From Pseudomaricurvus sp965656525 (lineage in GTDB: Bacteria; Pseudomonadota; Gammaproteobacteria; Pseudomonadales; Cellvibrionaceae), in assembly GCA_965656525.1 (NCBI GenBank), contig CBFHKY010000010.1:62001-126000 (forward strand): 64,000 nt of DNA, given 5' to 3'. Every line of letters starts with the position of its first letter. The first letter of the stretch is position 1. The notes under the pieces were generated by a model, which was not told the origin of the DNA, did no database searches, and was given only the letters and a program-made list of their open reading frames with translations. Positions 54,091 through 63,042 of this stretch are shown here, piece by piece. The position numbers were made by a program, and so were the translations under genes.

Positions 54091-55854
54091 TTAACAATTA
54101 CTGATCCACAACGTCTGGTAAGGGCTTAGCTGCATGATCGCATCTTCTTCTGGCAGTTTTTCCCCCGTAATTAAGTCTTTCCATTGATCCGTCACAATCA
54201 AGTTGATATCCGATAATTGCAGTGGCTGCATGTCAGTACTGATGTTACTGATACAGAAAATACTTTGTCGGCGATCCGCCGATTGACGCCAGAAACCGAA
54301 GATTTTATCCCCTAGGTGTAACGTAAACTGCGTTGCATTTGGGTGAAAGGCTGGCTGTTTGCTGCGTATTGCCAACAAGTGCTTCATTTCTTTGAAGACT
54401 TGAGCATGAGACGTGGTCCCATCTTCCAAAAACTGCTCTAGCTCAGGGTAGCTCCAGCGATGACGATTAATGGAACGGTTTTGGCCCGTATGCTCCATAT
54501 GATCGTAATCATTATGAGTCCCCAGCAGGCTGTGGACATAAATTCCAGGAATCCCCTCCATTGCCAGCATAATGGCATGGGCGCAAAGAAAGCGACGTTG
54601 TCCGAAAGCGTCTGGGCCACTCACTGTCCCCTGTAGTGCATCGAACAACGCAATATTAATTTCGTAAGGCTTAGTAATACCGCCATCCAGAGATCGCCAA
54701 GAAATACGACCGCCGAAATTTTGCATGGTCTCGGCGAGCAATTGCGTTTCGTCATCGGACAACAAACCTTCAACTGGGCGCAATCCAATCCCGTCATGAG
54801 ACGCAATAAAATTAAAATAGGTAGTGCCATATTGCGCAGGCGGCATACTCATCATCCACATTTTTAAATGATGGCAGCTCCCCGTTACCAGTGTATTTAC
54901 AAGCAGTGGCGGTAAAGAAAAATTATAAACACAGTGCGCTTCGTTAGAGTTTCCGAAATACGACAGATTCTCACGATTGGGAATATTGGTTTCTGTGATG
55001 ATGACAGCGTCGTTGTCGGCGTATTCAATCAATAATCGCAACAAGCGCACAACCATGTGCGTTTCTTCTAGGTTAATACTGGGCGTACCCAGTTTCTTCC
55101 ATAAAAACGCAACCGCATCCAACCGAAAAATTTGCACCCCCATATCCATATATTGACGGACGATGGTCACAAACTGTTTTAGAACGTCGGTATTGGTAAA
55201 ATCAAAGTCCACTTGATCGTGACTGAACGTACACCAAACGTGTTTTGTCCCCGTTGCTGTTTCCACCTCTTTCAGCAAAGGGCTAGTACGAGGCCTGACG
55301 ACCTCACTGGTATCGACATCGGGCGAAGCGGTATAGAAATAGTTATATCCAGGCCCTTCACCTTTTAAGAAATTCTGAAACCACAGGCTGCGACTGGAGC
55401 AGTGGTTGATGACCAGATCCCCCATAAGACGATATTTCTGAGAGATATCGTACACGTGAGACCAATTACCCAAGGATTCATTAACACTGGAAAAGTCTAT
55501 AACGGCAAAACCATCATCTGAGCTGTATGGAAAGAAAGGCAAGATATGAACACTGTTCAACTTCCCTTCACAGTGCTCATCCAAAAAAGATTTCAACACT
55601 TGTAGCGGCTTTTCGTTCACACCCTCACCCGGCAAAAAAGTATCACCGTAAGTAATCAATATGGCGTCTTCTTGACTCCAAGGGTTGTGGTAAGCTTTCG
55701 GTGCTGGGGTATCATTATTCAACCGCATAATGCCTTGCAGCTCTTGAGCCAGGGTGCTGTAGTCTGGCTGCGGCTCCACTTCGGAATAAATAGAACGCAA
55801 TAAGTGTTCAATACGCCCACTGAAAGAATCGTCGACCGCTATAGTTTGAGTCAT
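54091..55854 (-). CDS. GH13_18 sugar phosphorylase, probably glucosylglycerate phosphorylase
   Basis: 587 residues of the sucrose-phosphorylase subfamily. The catalytic nucleophile is Asp246 (FRLDAVAF), the acid/base Glu288 (IITETNIPN), and the stabiliser Asp354 in SHDGIG. The start VHILPFFPYSSDDGF is the GH13_18 pattern. Glucosylglycerate phosphorylase is the member usually found with a glucosyl-phosphoglycerate synthase, and that gene overlaps here by four bases. It would cleave glucosylglycerate to glucose-1-phosphate and glycerate. Sucrose or other specificity cannot be excluded. Confidence 0.85.
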   Translation of the reverse strand: MTQTIAVDDSFSGRIEHLLRSIYSEVEPQPDYSTLAQELQGIMRLNNDTPAPKAYHNPWSQEDAILITYGDTFLPGEGVNEKPLQVLKSFLDEHCEGKLNSVHILPFFPYSSDDGFAVIDFSSVNESLGNWSHVYDISQKYRLMGDLVINHCSSRSLWFQNFLKGEGPGYNYFYTASPDVDTSEVVRPRTSPLLKEVETATGTKHVWCTFSHDQVDFDFTNTDVLKQFVTIVRQYMDMGVQIFRLDAVAFLWKKLGTPSINLEETHMVVRLLRLLIEYADNDAVIITETNIPNRENLSYFGNSNEAHCVYNFSLPPLLVNTLVTGSCHHLKMWMMSMPPAQYGTTYFNFIASHDGIGLRPVEGLLSDDETQLLAETMQNFGGRISWRSLDGGITKPYEINIALFDALQGTVSGPDAFGQRRFLCAHAIMLAMEGIPGIYVHSLLGTHNDYDHMEHTGQNRSINRHRWSYPELEQFLEDGTTSHAQVFKEMKHLLAIRSKQPAFHPNATQFTLHLGDKIFGFWRQSADRRQSIFCISNISTDMQPLQLSDINLIVTDQWKDLITGEKLPEEDAIMQLSPYQTLWISNC

Positions 55855-57077
55855 AGACCACTGTACTCCTGATAATCTTCTTCGACTGCCGTTTTAAGTT
55901 TTTCCAACACGTCAGGCATTGCGCTGATCACACGGTTCCAACTGGGGATAAACGGCGTTTCCATAGGCCGCTCCAAAAAGGCTTGACCGGCTTTCATGAT
56001 GTTCTGCGCAAACAGCTCAACCGCTTTTTCTTCTTGATGAATATCCAGTTTTAGGCCATTCATCACCGCATCGTTGTGGTAGGTTTCGATAAAATCCAAC
56101 GCGATCCGAAAATAAGTCGCCTTGATAGAGCGAAACGTTTCCGTGTTAAAAGTTTTGCCTTGCGTGGCCAGCTTTCGAAACAGCGCCTTGGAAATATCGA
56201 TAGACATTTTAGAGAGACCACCCTGTTCATCATCGAACGATAAATCTTGATGCTTGTGATCGTAACTGGCCGCGATATCCACTTGACACAATCGGTTATT
56301 GGCGTAGTTGCGATGCATTTCCGACAGCACACCAATTTCTAAGCCCCAATCACTAGGGATACGAATATCGTTAAGCACATCTTTACGGAAAGAAAACTCA
56401 CCCGCCAACGAATAACGAAAGCTATCCATATACTGTAAGTATTCCAGTTCACCAAAAATACTTTTCAGGGCACGCAGCAAAGGTGTCACTAATAATCGGC
56501 ACACTCGACCGTTGATTTTTCCGTCGGCCACACGCGCATAAAAACCTTTACAAAATTCATAATTAAAACGGGGGTTAGCAACGGGATAGATCAGCCGAGC
56601 CAGCATTTCACGATCGTAAGTAACGATGTCGCAATCGTGTAAAGCCACCGACTCTGACGATTCCGACGCTAATGTATAGCCCATGCAATACCAAACGTTA
56701 CGCCCTTTCCCCAATTCTTTTGGCGCCAGGTTGAGCGCTTTTAATTCAGCATCGAGGGCTTGTAACCGAGGGCCATCATTCCACAAAATACGATGATTCT
56801 GTGGCAAGTCACCAAAAAATTTCAATGCGTGTTTAAACTGCGCTTCGTCGGCCCTGTCCAAGCCAATAACAATTTCAGATAAATAATCTGCGCCTTTTAG
56901 ATGCTGAATGATATTCGGTAGTGCATCACCTTCCAGTTCAGAAAATAAAGAAGGTAAAATCAACGACATTGGTCGCACACGACTGAATGCGCGCAATTCG
57001 TTTTCAAGGTCTTCCAGCGGGCGGCTGGCTAAATTGTGTAACGTGGTTACGATACCGTTTTGATAAAAGTCTGCCAC
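55851..57077 (-). CDS. Glucosyl-3-phosphoglycerate synthase-like glycosyltransferase
   Basis: About 408 residues from the GTG at 57077, chosen for the AGGGA site seven bases upstream and a natural start ADFYQNGIVTTLHNL; a GTG at 57122 would add 15. It is a GT-A fold glycosyltransferase of the GpgS/GT81 kind: RPMSLILPSLFSELE, DxD motif in ALHDCDIVTYDRE, and the acceptor region SDWGLEIGVLSEMHRNY. It should transfer glucose from a nucleotide sugar to 3-phosphoglycerate. It overlaps the phosphorylase by four bases and follows the phosphatase gene. Confidence 0.85.
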   Translation of the reverse strand: MADFYQNGIVTTLHNLASRPLEDLENELRAFSRVRPMSLILPSLFSELEGDALPNIIQHLKGADYLSEIVIGLDRADEAQFKHALKFFGDLPQNHRILWNDGPRLQALDAELKALNLAPKELGKGRNVWYCMGYTLASESSESVALHDCDIVTYDREMLARLIYPVANPRFNYEFCKGFYARVADGKINGRVCRLLVTPLLRALKSIFGELEYLQYMDSFRYSLAGEFSFRKDVLNDIRIPSDWGLEIGVLSEMHRNYANNRLCQVDIAASYDHKHQDLSFDDEQGGLSKMSIDISKALFRKLATQGKTFNTETFRSIKATYFRIALDFIETYHNDAVMNGLKLDIHQEEKAVELFAQNIMKAGQAFLERPMETPFIPSWNRVISAMPDVLEKLKTAVEEDYQEYSGL

Positions 57078-57215
57078 AATGTTATCCCTGTCTAAGCAAT
57101 CAATATTGTTATCGCCACCCACTTAAGTTGGATGGCATTTATGGTAGTGTTTTTGTGAAAAACTGTTTTGACTCGTTTGCTTTTATAGCATTCATTACAC
57201 GTTTTATAACATCTA

Positions 57216-58088
57216 TTATATAAACGATGCCCCCTCGGAATCGGTTAACTGAAACCAGTGGCGCACACCTTCTACCCAGCCTTCGGGGCCGTACGCTTCG
57301 GTAACATAAACACCTTGCTCTCGATTAATAATAGGTGGCGGCTTGACCGGCGAGCGAATCACCACGGCATAATCCGCTGCTTCTAACATAGCAATATCGT
57401 TATCGCTGTCGCCCAACGCCATCGACGTATAATCTACGGCTGGACTCAATACGCCGTATTGCTCTACTAACCACCTTAAAGCTTTCCCTTTGTTCGCATC
57501 ACCACACACATGCACAAAACGCCCTCCACTCAACACCGTGGCGCCCTGTGATCGCAACCAAGCGGACGCCTGCGCCAATTGATCATCTGTGGCGCGCCAC
57601 AGCAACGGCTCACCAAATTCGCGCTGTTGTGCCAGTACAGATTCTTCGACACTTAATCCCGTTGCGGCGGCCACTTGCTCGGCGGTCATCTCGGCAAAGT
57701 GTGTAAATTCCATATCAAAGTGCTGTTTCATCTCTTCCACCAGCGCCAACCAGGTGGCTCTCTCTGGGCAGAAACGACGACACCAATAGTTTCCTGCACT
57801 AACGGCCCCCTCGGGTGCTGTCACAAAAGTCTGTTTTGGAACATAAACGGCTGCGCCATTTTCAACGATAAACGGGGAGTGATTGTTCAGAGCCTGCCGC
57901 AATACTTCCACTTCAGCTCGAGTCTTACTGGTGCATAACACCACATCGATATTGGCGCTGGCTAATTGTTCCAGCAGCGGTACAGCGGGAGCAAAACTGT
58001 AGTTATGATGATCCAAAAGGCTGCCGTCTAAATCTGAAACCAGAACCCACTGTGCAGTTGCAATGCCGATAGTCCTACTCCTAATCAC
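57216..58088 (-). CDS. Mannosyl/glucosyl-3-phosphoglycerate phosphatase-like HAD protein
   Basis: 290 residues of the HAD Cof/MPGP group. Motif I is VSDLDGSLLDHH near residues 18-29, motif II VVLCTSKTRAEVEVL, and motif IV MALGDSDNDIAML. Family members dephosphorylate mannosyl- or glucosyl-3-phosphoglycerate. The synthase lies 138 bases downstream, which fits the two-step glucosylglycerate pathway. The start codon is GTG and may be misplaced by a few residues; there is no ATG in frame near the N-terminus. Confidence 0.85.
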   Translation of the reverse strand: MIRSRTIGIATAQWVLVSDLDGSLLDHHNYSFAPAVPLLEQLASANIDVVLCTSKTRAEVEVLRQALNNHSPFIVENGAAVYVPKQTFVTAPEGAVSAGNYWCRRFCPERATWLALVEEMKQHFDMEFTHFAEMTAEQVAAATGLSVEESVLAQQREFGEPLLWRATDDQLAQASAWLRSQGATVLSGGRFVHVCGDANKGKALRWLVEQYGVLSPAVDYTSMALGDSDNDIAMLEAADYAVVIRSPVKPPPIINREQGVYVTEAYGPEGWVEGVRHWFQLTDSEGASFI

Positions 58089-58433
58089 TCTGTCATGCGC
58101 TCTGTGAGCTTACCGTTAAAAGATAGCAATATACGTGCCCCATGCACCATAGCGGTGAATTCTGACTTAGCAGCCTGTCAAAATACGAATAACGCACCAA
58201 AACAAAACATAAGCAGCAATAAAAGCCTATTGATGATGCACCAAAACAATACAAAGGTATCTTGCAGGCAAGGCCAAGCCTCGACAGTGCCTATGGATCG
58301 GACGCAACCGCTAACCTCATTCGCCTATCTATTAGGCCTACAGCCTGTTCGCTGCGGTAGGTGTCGCTTTGCTTTACAATAGCCGCCTTATTCATCAGCC
58401 ACGTTGGCCATTCTCAGTTGGAGAACAAATCCT
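58089..58433. other. Leader region of the cobalamin operon
   Basis: 345 bases between the divergent phosphatase and cobU. The element GCACCAAAACAA occurs twice (58194 and 58238). A hairpin CCTAC-AGC ... GCT-GCG-GTAGG (58337-58361) is followed by a T-rich stretch and might attenuate transcription. I see no B12-box or other cobalamin riboswitch hallmark. A 95-codon reading at 58095-58382 has no ribosome site or recognisable domain and is left out. Confidence 0.5.
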
Positions 58434-58988
58434 ATGCAGCCGCTGCGACAATTGATTTTTGGCGGAGCTCGATCCGGTAAAAGCCGTTTAGCCGAACAAA
58501 TCACTAAGTGTTCTGGCGAGCGTGTTCAATACATTGCCACCGCTGATGCGAGCTTTAACGATACCGAAATGCGTACTCGAGTTGAACACCATCGTTTGCA
58601 GCGACCAGTCCACTGGGACACTCTCGAAGAACCCAAGTACTTAGCTGATGCGATTGCGAAAGCTGCCACTACCCATGACGCTGTAATGATTGACTGCCTA
58701 ACGCTATGGCTTACTAATTGTTTAATGATGGATGAAGAGCAACCGGGCTTTTGGGCTGATCAGTGTGTGGCTTTTTTAGAACAACTGAAAAAGATCGACA
58801 TCCCAGTCTGTATCGTCAGTAACGAGGTCGGTATGGGCATTGTGCCAATGGGAGAGCTCAGCCGTCGATTTGTAGATGAAGCTGGCTTCTTAAATCAAGC
58901 AGTAGCTGGTGTTTGTGAGAGAGTGATCTTTACCGCTGCCGGGCTGCCACTGACATTAAAAGGGCCAGCGTTTCTGGCTGAAGAGTGA
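58434..58988 (+). CDS. cobU: Adenosylcobinamide kinase/guanylyltransferase
   Basis: 184 residues from the ATG at 58434, with GGAGA nine bases upstream; an upstream TTG at 58404 is rejected. Walker A is FGGARSGKSRLAE at residues 8-20. YIATADASFNDTEMRTRVEHHR and DCLTLWLTN follow, and VSNEVGMGIVPMGELSRRF contains the conserved nucleotide loop. It activates cobinamide as GDP-cobinamide. The first gene of cobU-cobT-cobC-cobS. CobP is the same protein under another nomenclature. Confidence 0.94.
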   Translation: MQPLRQLIFGGARSGKSRLAEQITKCSGERVQYIATADASFNDTEMRTRVEHHRLQRPVHWDTLEEPKYLADAIAKAATTHDAVMIDCLTLWLTNCLMMDEEQPGFWADQCVAFLEQLKKIDIPVCIVSNEVGMGIVPMGELSRRFVDEAGFLNQAVAGVCERVIFTAAGLPLTLKGPAFLAEE

Positions 58989-59049
58989 GCGAGGATAGGG
59001 CCAAGCCCGTCCGTTTTTTGTAATCGCCCGTCACCTATAAGGATTTTTT

Positions 59050-60102
59050 ATGAGCTGGTACCTAGATCCCGCTGCGCCACTGAGTGATATTCACTTACAA
59101 CATGCTCAAGCGAGGCAACAGCAACTGACCAAGCCGCAGGGCTCACTGGGGCAGCTTGAGCAATTGGCCATAACCTTGGCCCAGCTGCAACATCGTGAGC
59201 AACCCATTTGCGAACATATTGTGATCTCCGTATTTGCAGGGGATCACGGCGTAGCCGCGGAGGGCGTATCCGCCTTTCCGCAGTCGGTTACGGCACAAAT
59301 GGTGCAAAACTTCGCCTCTGGGGGGGCAGCTATTTCGGTCTTGGCACGCGCGTTAAACGCCTCATTAGAAGTGGTGAACACGGGAACAGTCGACCCACTT
59401 CCCACACTTGATCATGTATTGGACTGTCGCATTGCTGCCGGCACCGCCAACTTCGCCCAACAATCCGCCATGACTCCAGAGCAGCTACAAAAAGCGCTCA
59501 GCTTAGGGCATGACAGCATAACGCGAGCCAAACAAGCTGATGCGCATTTGTGGATTGGAGGGGAAATGGGTATCACCAATACAACCTCAGCTACAGCATT
59601 GGCCTGCGCTTTACTGAAAAAGCACGCCGCAGAACTGGTCGGGCCTGGCACAGGTTTAGACAACGCAGGGCAAATACACAAGTCTGCTGTCATTCACCGT
59701 TCACTGGATCTGTTTAATGCTAACGCGCAAACCCCACTAAAAAATCTACAATACCTCGGTGGCTTTGAGATTGCCGCTCTCAGCGGGGCCTACATTGCTG
59801 CCGCACAGCAGGGTATTCCGGCAATGGTTGACGGTTTTATTTGCAGTGTCGCAGCGCTTTACGCTCAAGCCATCAATCCCTCTATTAAACCGTGGCTACT
59901 GTATTCGCATCGCTCAGCTGAGCCAGGCCACCGCGCGGTGCTAGAGGCACTAGAAGCCGAGCCCTTACTGGATTTAGGCATGCGTCTGGGTGAAGGGAGC
60001 GGTGCCGCAACGGCCGTGCCGCTGGTACAAATGGCGTGTAAACTGCACAACCATATGGCAACGTTTGCAGAAGCTATGGTTGATAATTGCGATGACGCGT
60101 AG
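59050..60102 (+). CDS. cobT: Nicotinate-nucleotide--dimethylbenzimidazole phosphoribosyltransferase
   Basis: 350 residues. CobT makes alpha-ribazole phosphate for the lower ligand of cobalamin. KPQGSLGQLE at the start, VFAGDHGVAAEGVSAFP, and WIGGEMGITNTTSATALA are the family signatures; the catalytic Glu is in the GEGSGAA segment near the end. 61 bases after cobU. Confidence 0.95.
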   Translation: MSWYLDPAAPLSDIHLQHAQARQQQLTKPQGSLGQLEQLAITLAQLQHREQPICEHIVISVFAGDHGVAAEGVSAFPQSVTAQMVQNFASGGAAISVLARALNASLEVVNTGTVDPLPTLDHVLDCRIAAGTANFAQQSAMTPEQLQKALSLGHDSITRAKQADAHLWIGGEMGITNTTSATALACALLKKHAAELVGPGTGLDNAGQIHKSAVIHRSLDLFNANAQTPLKNLQYLGGFEIAALSGAYIAAAQQGIPAMVDGFICSVAALYAQAINPSIKPWLLYSHRSAEPGHRAVLEALEAEPLLDLGMRLGEGSGAATAVPLVQMACKLHNHMATFAEAMVDNCDDA

Positions 60103-60131
60103 AGCCAATAACACGCAATAAGGCTTAAATC

Positions 60132-60755
60132 ATGGAAGTGTCTGTAACCACTCTCGATCTCTTGCGGCACGGTGCCTGTGATGATGACTGCCATTTAAGA
60201 GGCCATACCGACAGTCCATTAAGCGAGGCGGGCTGGGGGCAAATGCTAAAAGCCGTCAATCAGTGGCCTCAAGCTGACCAATGGGAAAACATTCTGACAT
60301 CCCCTTTGCAGCGTTGTCAGGTTTTTGCCGAAAAGCTCGCGCAGCACAAAAAGCTACCCAGTTACACCTTAGAAACGTTAAAAGAAATGCATTTCGGGCG
60401 CTGGGATGGCTTATCTCTAGCAGATCTGCAGGCGCACTATGAACAGGATTACCTAACGTTCTGGCAACAACCTGAAAGTATTACGCCTCCTGATGGCGAA
60501 GCTGTGGTGGATTTTCACAGCCGCGTGGGGCGAGCGCTGCAACAAATTCTACAATTACATCGTGGTCAGCATTGTTTGGTCGTAACCCACGGTGGCGTTA
60601 TGCGTTCAGCCATTGGCACCATATTGAAACAACCTCTTTCACACCTGAATAGACTGAATATCGGTTACGCCAGTTTTTGTCAGATACAGGTGTTTCACCA
60701 CCCTGACCATCCCGACTGGTTTCAGCTGAATCAATTGCAACCAGTAAACCGCTAG
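60132..60755 (+). CDS. cobC: Histidine phosphatase, probable alpha-ribazole phosphatase CobC
   Basis: 207 residues of the phosphoglycerate-mutase-like histidine phosphatase family. The phospho-acceptor motif is LLRHGACDDDCHLRGHTDSPLSEAGW near the N-terminus in two parts, and the second His is in VVTHGGVMR. EMHFGRWDGLS is a conserved middle motif. Position between cobT and cobS makes dephosphorylation of alpha-ribazole phosphate or cobalamin phosphate the likely role. Confidence 0.88.
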   Translation: MEVSVTTLDLLRHGACDDDCHLRGHTDSPLSEAGWGQMLKAVNQWPQADQWENILTSPLQRCQVFAEKLAQHKKLPSYTLETLKEMHFGRWDGLSLADLQAHYEQDYLTFWQQPESITPPDGEAVVDFHSRVGRALQQILQLHRGQHCLVVTHGGVMRSAIGTILKQPLSHLNRLNIGYASFCQIQVFHHPDHPDWFQLNQLQPVNR

Positions 60756-60791
60756 GCGTCATGTAAGCCGAAAACAGGTATAACACTTTTT

Positions 60792-61556
60792 ATGATTCGT
60801 TCTTTCAATGATTTATACCGCGGAGCCTTGTGCGCCTGCCAATTTTTAACCCGCCTCCCGGTGCCATCCCTTAAAGACTATCAAGCGCAAGACAGCGGCC
60901 ATGCACTGCCGTTGTTTCCTTGGGTGGGATTGATCATCGGCTTGATATTGTTTGTGGCGGCCTACAGCTTGCAATCGAGTGTATCGTCATTTGCTCTGGC
61001 AGCTCTATTAGTCACGTTATGGGCCATGATCACTGGTGGACTTCACTTAGACGGTTTGGGTGACAGTGCCGACGGCTGGCTTTCTGGTGCAAATGGGGAG
61101 CGCGCGCTAAACATCATGAAAGACCCGCGCTGTGGCAGTGCAGCTGTGATCGCAATTGTATGCTTACTGATGCTGAAATTTGCCTTCGTAGTGACTCTGT
61201 TGGAACAACATCAGCTGCACGCGCTGGCCATTGCCCCTCTGTTTGCCCGAGCTGGTGCCATCAGTCTACTGTTGATCACCCCTTATATCAGTCCAAAGGG
61301 TATTGGGGAGAATTTTTTACGCTACAGCTCTCGCACGCAACTGCAGTTGAGCACTGCCCTAGCTGGGTTTGTCTGTCTGTGCCTGATGAGCCTGCAGCAG
61401 TTTCTGCTCGTAGCCGCCATCAGCGGGCTGTTGCTGTTTGGCTTAAGACGCATGATGATACAACGCGTTGGCGGCGCTACCGGTGATACCAGTGGCGCAC
61501 TGATCGAGATATTAGAAGCTGCCTTGCTGTTTGGGACGATCTGTTTAAACGCTTAA
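60792..61556 (+). CDS. cobS: Adenosylcobinamide-GDP ribazoletransferase (cobalamin synthase)
   Basis: 254-residue polytopic enzyme joining GDP-cobinamide and alpha-ribazole. FLTRLPVPS at the start, FPWVGLIIG, and GGLHLDGLGDSADGW with the metal-binding Asp residues are diagnostic; MKDPRCGSAAV follows. Its stop overlaps the convergent chrA stop by four bases. Completes the nucleotide-loop assembly set; corrin-ring genes are not in the window, so salvage or genes elsewhere must supply cobinamide. Confidence 0.95.
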   Translation: MIRSFNDLYRGALCACQFLTRLPVPSLKDYQAQDSGHALPLFPWVGLIIGLILFVAAYSLQSSVSSFALAALLVTLWAMITGGLHLDGLGDSADGWLSGANGERALNIMKDPRCGSAAVIAIVCLLMLKFAFVVTLLEQHQLHALAIAPLFARAGAISLLLITPYISPKGIGENFLRYSSRTQLQLSTALAGFVCLCLMSLQQFLLVAAISGLLLFGLRRMMIQRVGGATGDTSGALIEILEAALLFGTICLNA

Positions 61557-62806
61557 CTGAGATTGAGAAGGGTAAGTAAGACGTTAGCGCTCACACACCA
61601 CAATACGACCCACAACGGCGACAATCGCCATAACGTCAGCATGGCAAAGCCCACCAAAACAATCAGCAAGTCCAAAACTGACACCACGCCCGAGGTCAAT
61701 ATAGGATCGTACAGGGCAGCAGCCAATAGTCCGACCACAACAGCGCTCACGCCGGCAATACCATTCACCGCATGAACGTTATGAGAAACCTGCCGCCACA
61801 AAGGCAACACGGCCATCAACAAAAGAAACCCCGGTAAAAACATACACAGCAAAGCCACTGCAGCCCCTGCCCCACTGCTGTACTCCGTCGGAATCAAAGC
61901 GCCAAGGTAGGCCGAAAACGCAAACATAGGGCCCGGTATCGCTTGTGATGCACCATACCCAGCAAGGAAAGTTTCTTCTGACACCCAGCCAGAGGTCACT
62001 ACTGATTCTTCTAATAAAGGCAATACGACGTGGCCACCACCAAATACCAACGCCCCTGCGCGATAAAAGGTGTCCGCAATTTGGTAAAGAGCATCATTGA
62101 CTGGGGCGAGTGAGAGCAACCCCCACGCGCACACAAACATCGCCGCAATAACAATGCCTACTCGTGGGCCATACCCCACAGAAATCGGGGCGCCATCTTC
62201 TGAGCGGTAGCCGCTGGGTGTATCACGACCCCATAACACCCCAGCCATAGCACCCATAATGACAACGGCCAGCTGTACCCAAACAGAGCCCACCAAGACC
62301 ACGACAACCGCGGCGATAATCGCCAGCAAGCGTCGCAACCCATCGGTACAGAGTTTTCTCCACATTCCCAAAACTGCATCAGCCACCACCGCACAAGCAA
62401 CTAACTTTAAGCCTTGTATCACCGCGACTCCCATAGAGCTAGACAAAAGATGCAAGACCGAAGCAAAGCCAATAAGCAACAACACAGAAGGTAAGGTAAA
62501 CGCCAAAAAAGCGGCAAGGGCACCCATTAAACCTGCGCGCTGATAACCCAAAGAAAACCCGAGCTGACTACTGGCTGGGCCAGGCAGAAACTGGCAAATC
62601 GCCAACAGTTGACTGAACTGACTGGGGCTAACCCAGCCTTGTCGAGTCACCAATTCTTTGTGGAAATACCCAATGTGTGCAACAGGGCCACCGAAAGACG
62701 TCAATCCCAGCTTCAAGAAAGTTTTGAACACCTCCAACACATGGCCATTGCGGTTTTCGTGTGCCCCATGATCAGGTTCGGGTTGCCAGAATTTCACATC
62801 AGCCAT
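61553..62806 (-). CDS. chrA: Chromate transporter ChrA
   Basis: 417 residues from the ATG at 62806; a longer start at 62887 is unlikely. It has two homologous CHR halves. The first begins FLKLGLTSFGGPVAHIGYF and has LPGPASSQLGFSLGY; the second has FGGGHVVLPLLEESVV and AIPGPMFAFSAYLGA. About ten membrane helices. Long-chain ChrA proteins export chromate, though some have other substrates. It stands alone with an AGAGAGA-type weak ribosome site. Confidence 0.92.
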   Translation of the reverse strand: MADVKFWQPEPDHGAHENRNGHVLEVFKTFLKLGLTSFGGPVAHIGYFHKELVTRQGWVSPSQFSQLLAICQFLPGPASSQLGFSLGYQRAGLMGALAAFLAFTLPSVLLLIGFASVLHLLSSSMGVAVIQGLKLVACAVVADAVLGMWRKLCTDGLRRLLAIIAAVVVVLVGSVWVQLAVVIMGAMAGVLWGRDTPSGYRSEDGAPISVGYGPRVGIVIAAMFVCAWGLLSLAPVNDALYQIADTFYRAGALVFGGGHVVLPLLEESVVTSGWVSEETFLAGYGASQAIPGPMFAFSAYLGALIPTEYSSGAGAAVALLCMFLPGFLLLMAVLPLWRQVSHNVHAVNGIAGVSAVVVGLLAAALYDPILTSGVVSVLDLLIVLVGFAMLTLWRLSPLWVVLWCVSANVLLTLLNLS

Positions 62807-62967
62807 TGGTATTAGTCTCTCTGGTGATTTTAGAAAAGTGTGTATGTTACACCGAACTGTATGACATGTTATCAACACGCCCGCCAAGTACAGCCTACTA
62901 CGAGCTAGACCTGCCTAAAAACTTGCTCCGCTAAACTTTAGCCTTCATCTCAACACAAACAACTGAC

Positions 62968-63002
62968 ATAAAAAAACGCCAACAGGAAACCTGTTAGCGT
63001 TT
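62968..63002 (-). terminator. Intrinsic terminator of rhlE
   Basis: Read on the minus strand, a 12-bp stem (AACGCTAACAGG with CCTGTTGGCGTT, one G-U pair) with a 3-nt loop is followed by a T-run. It lies about 40 bases after the helicase stop. Confidence 0.88.
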
Positions 63003-63042
63003 TGAGATAAAGCGACAAGCCGACGTAAAACGCCTTTATGAC

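Noticed and set aside
58095..58382. 95-codon reading before cobU
   Set aside because: No ribosome site, low-complexity Asn/Gln/Ser composition and no recognisable domain; treated as leader.
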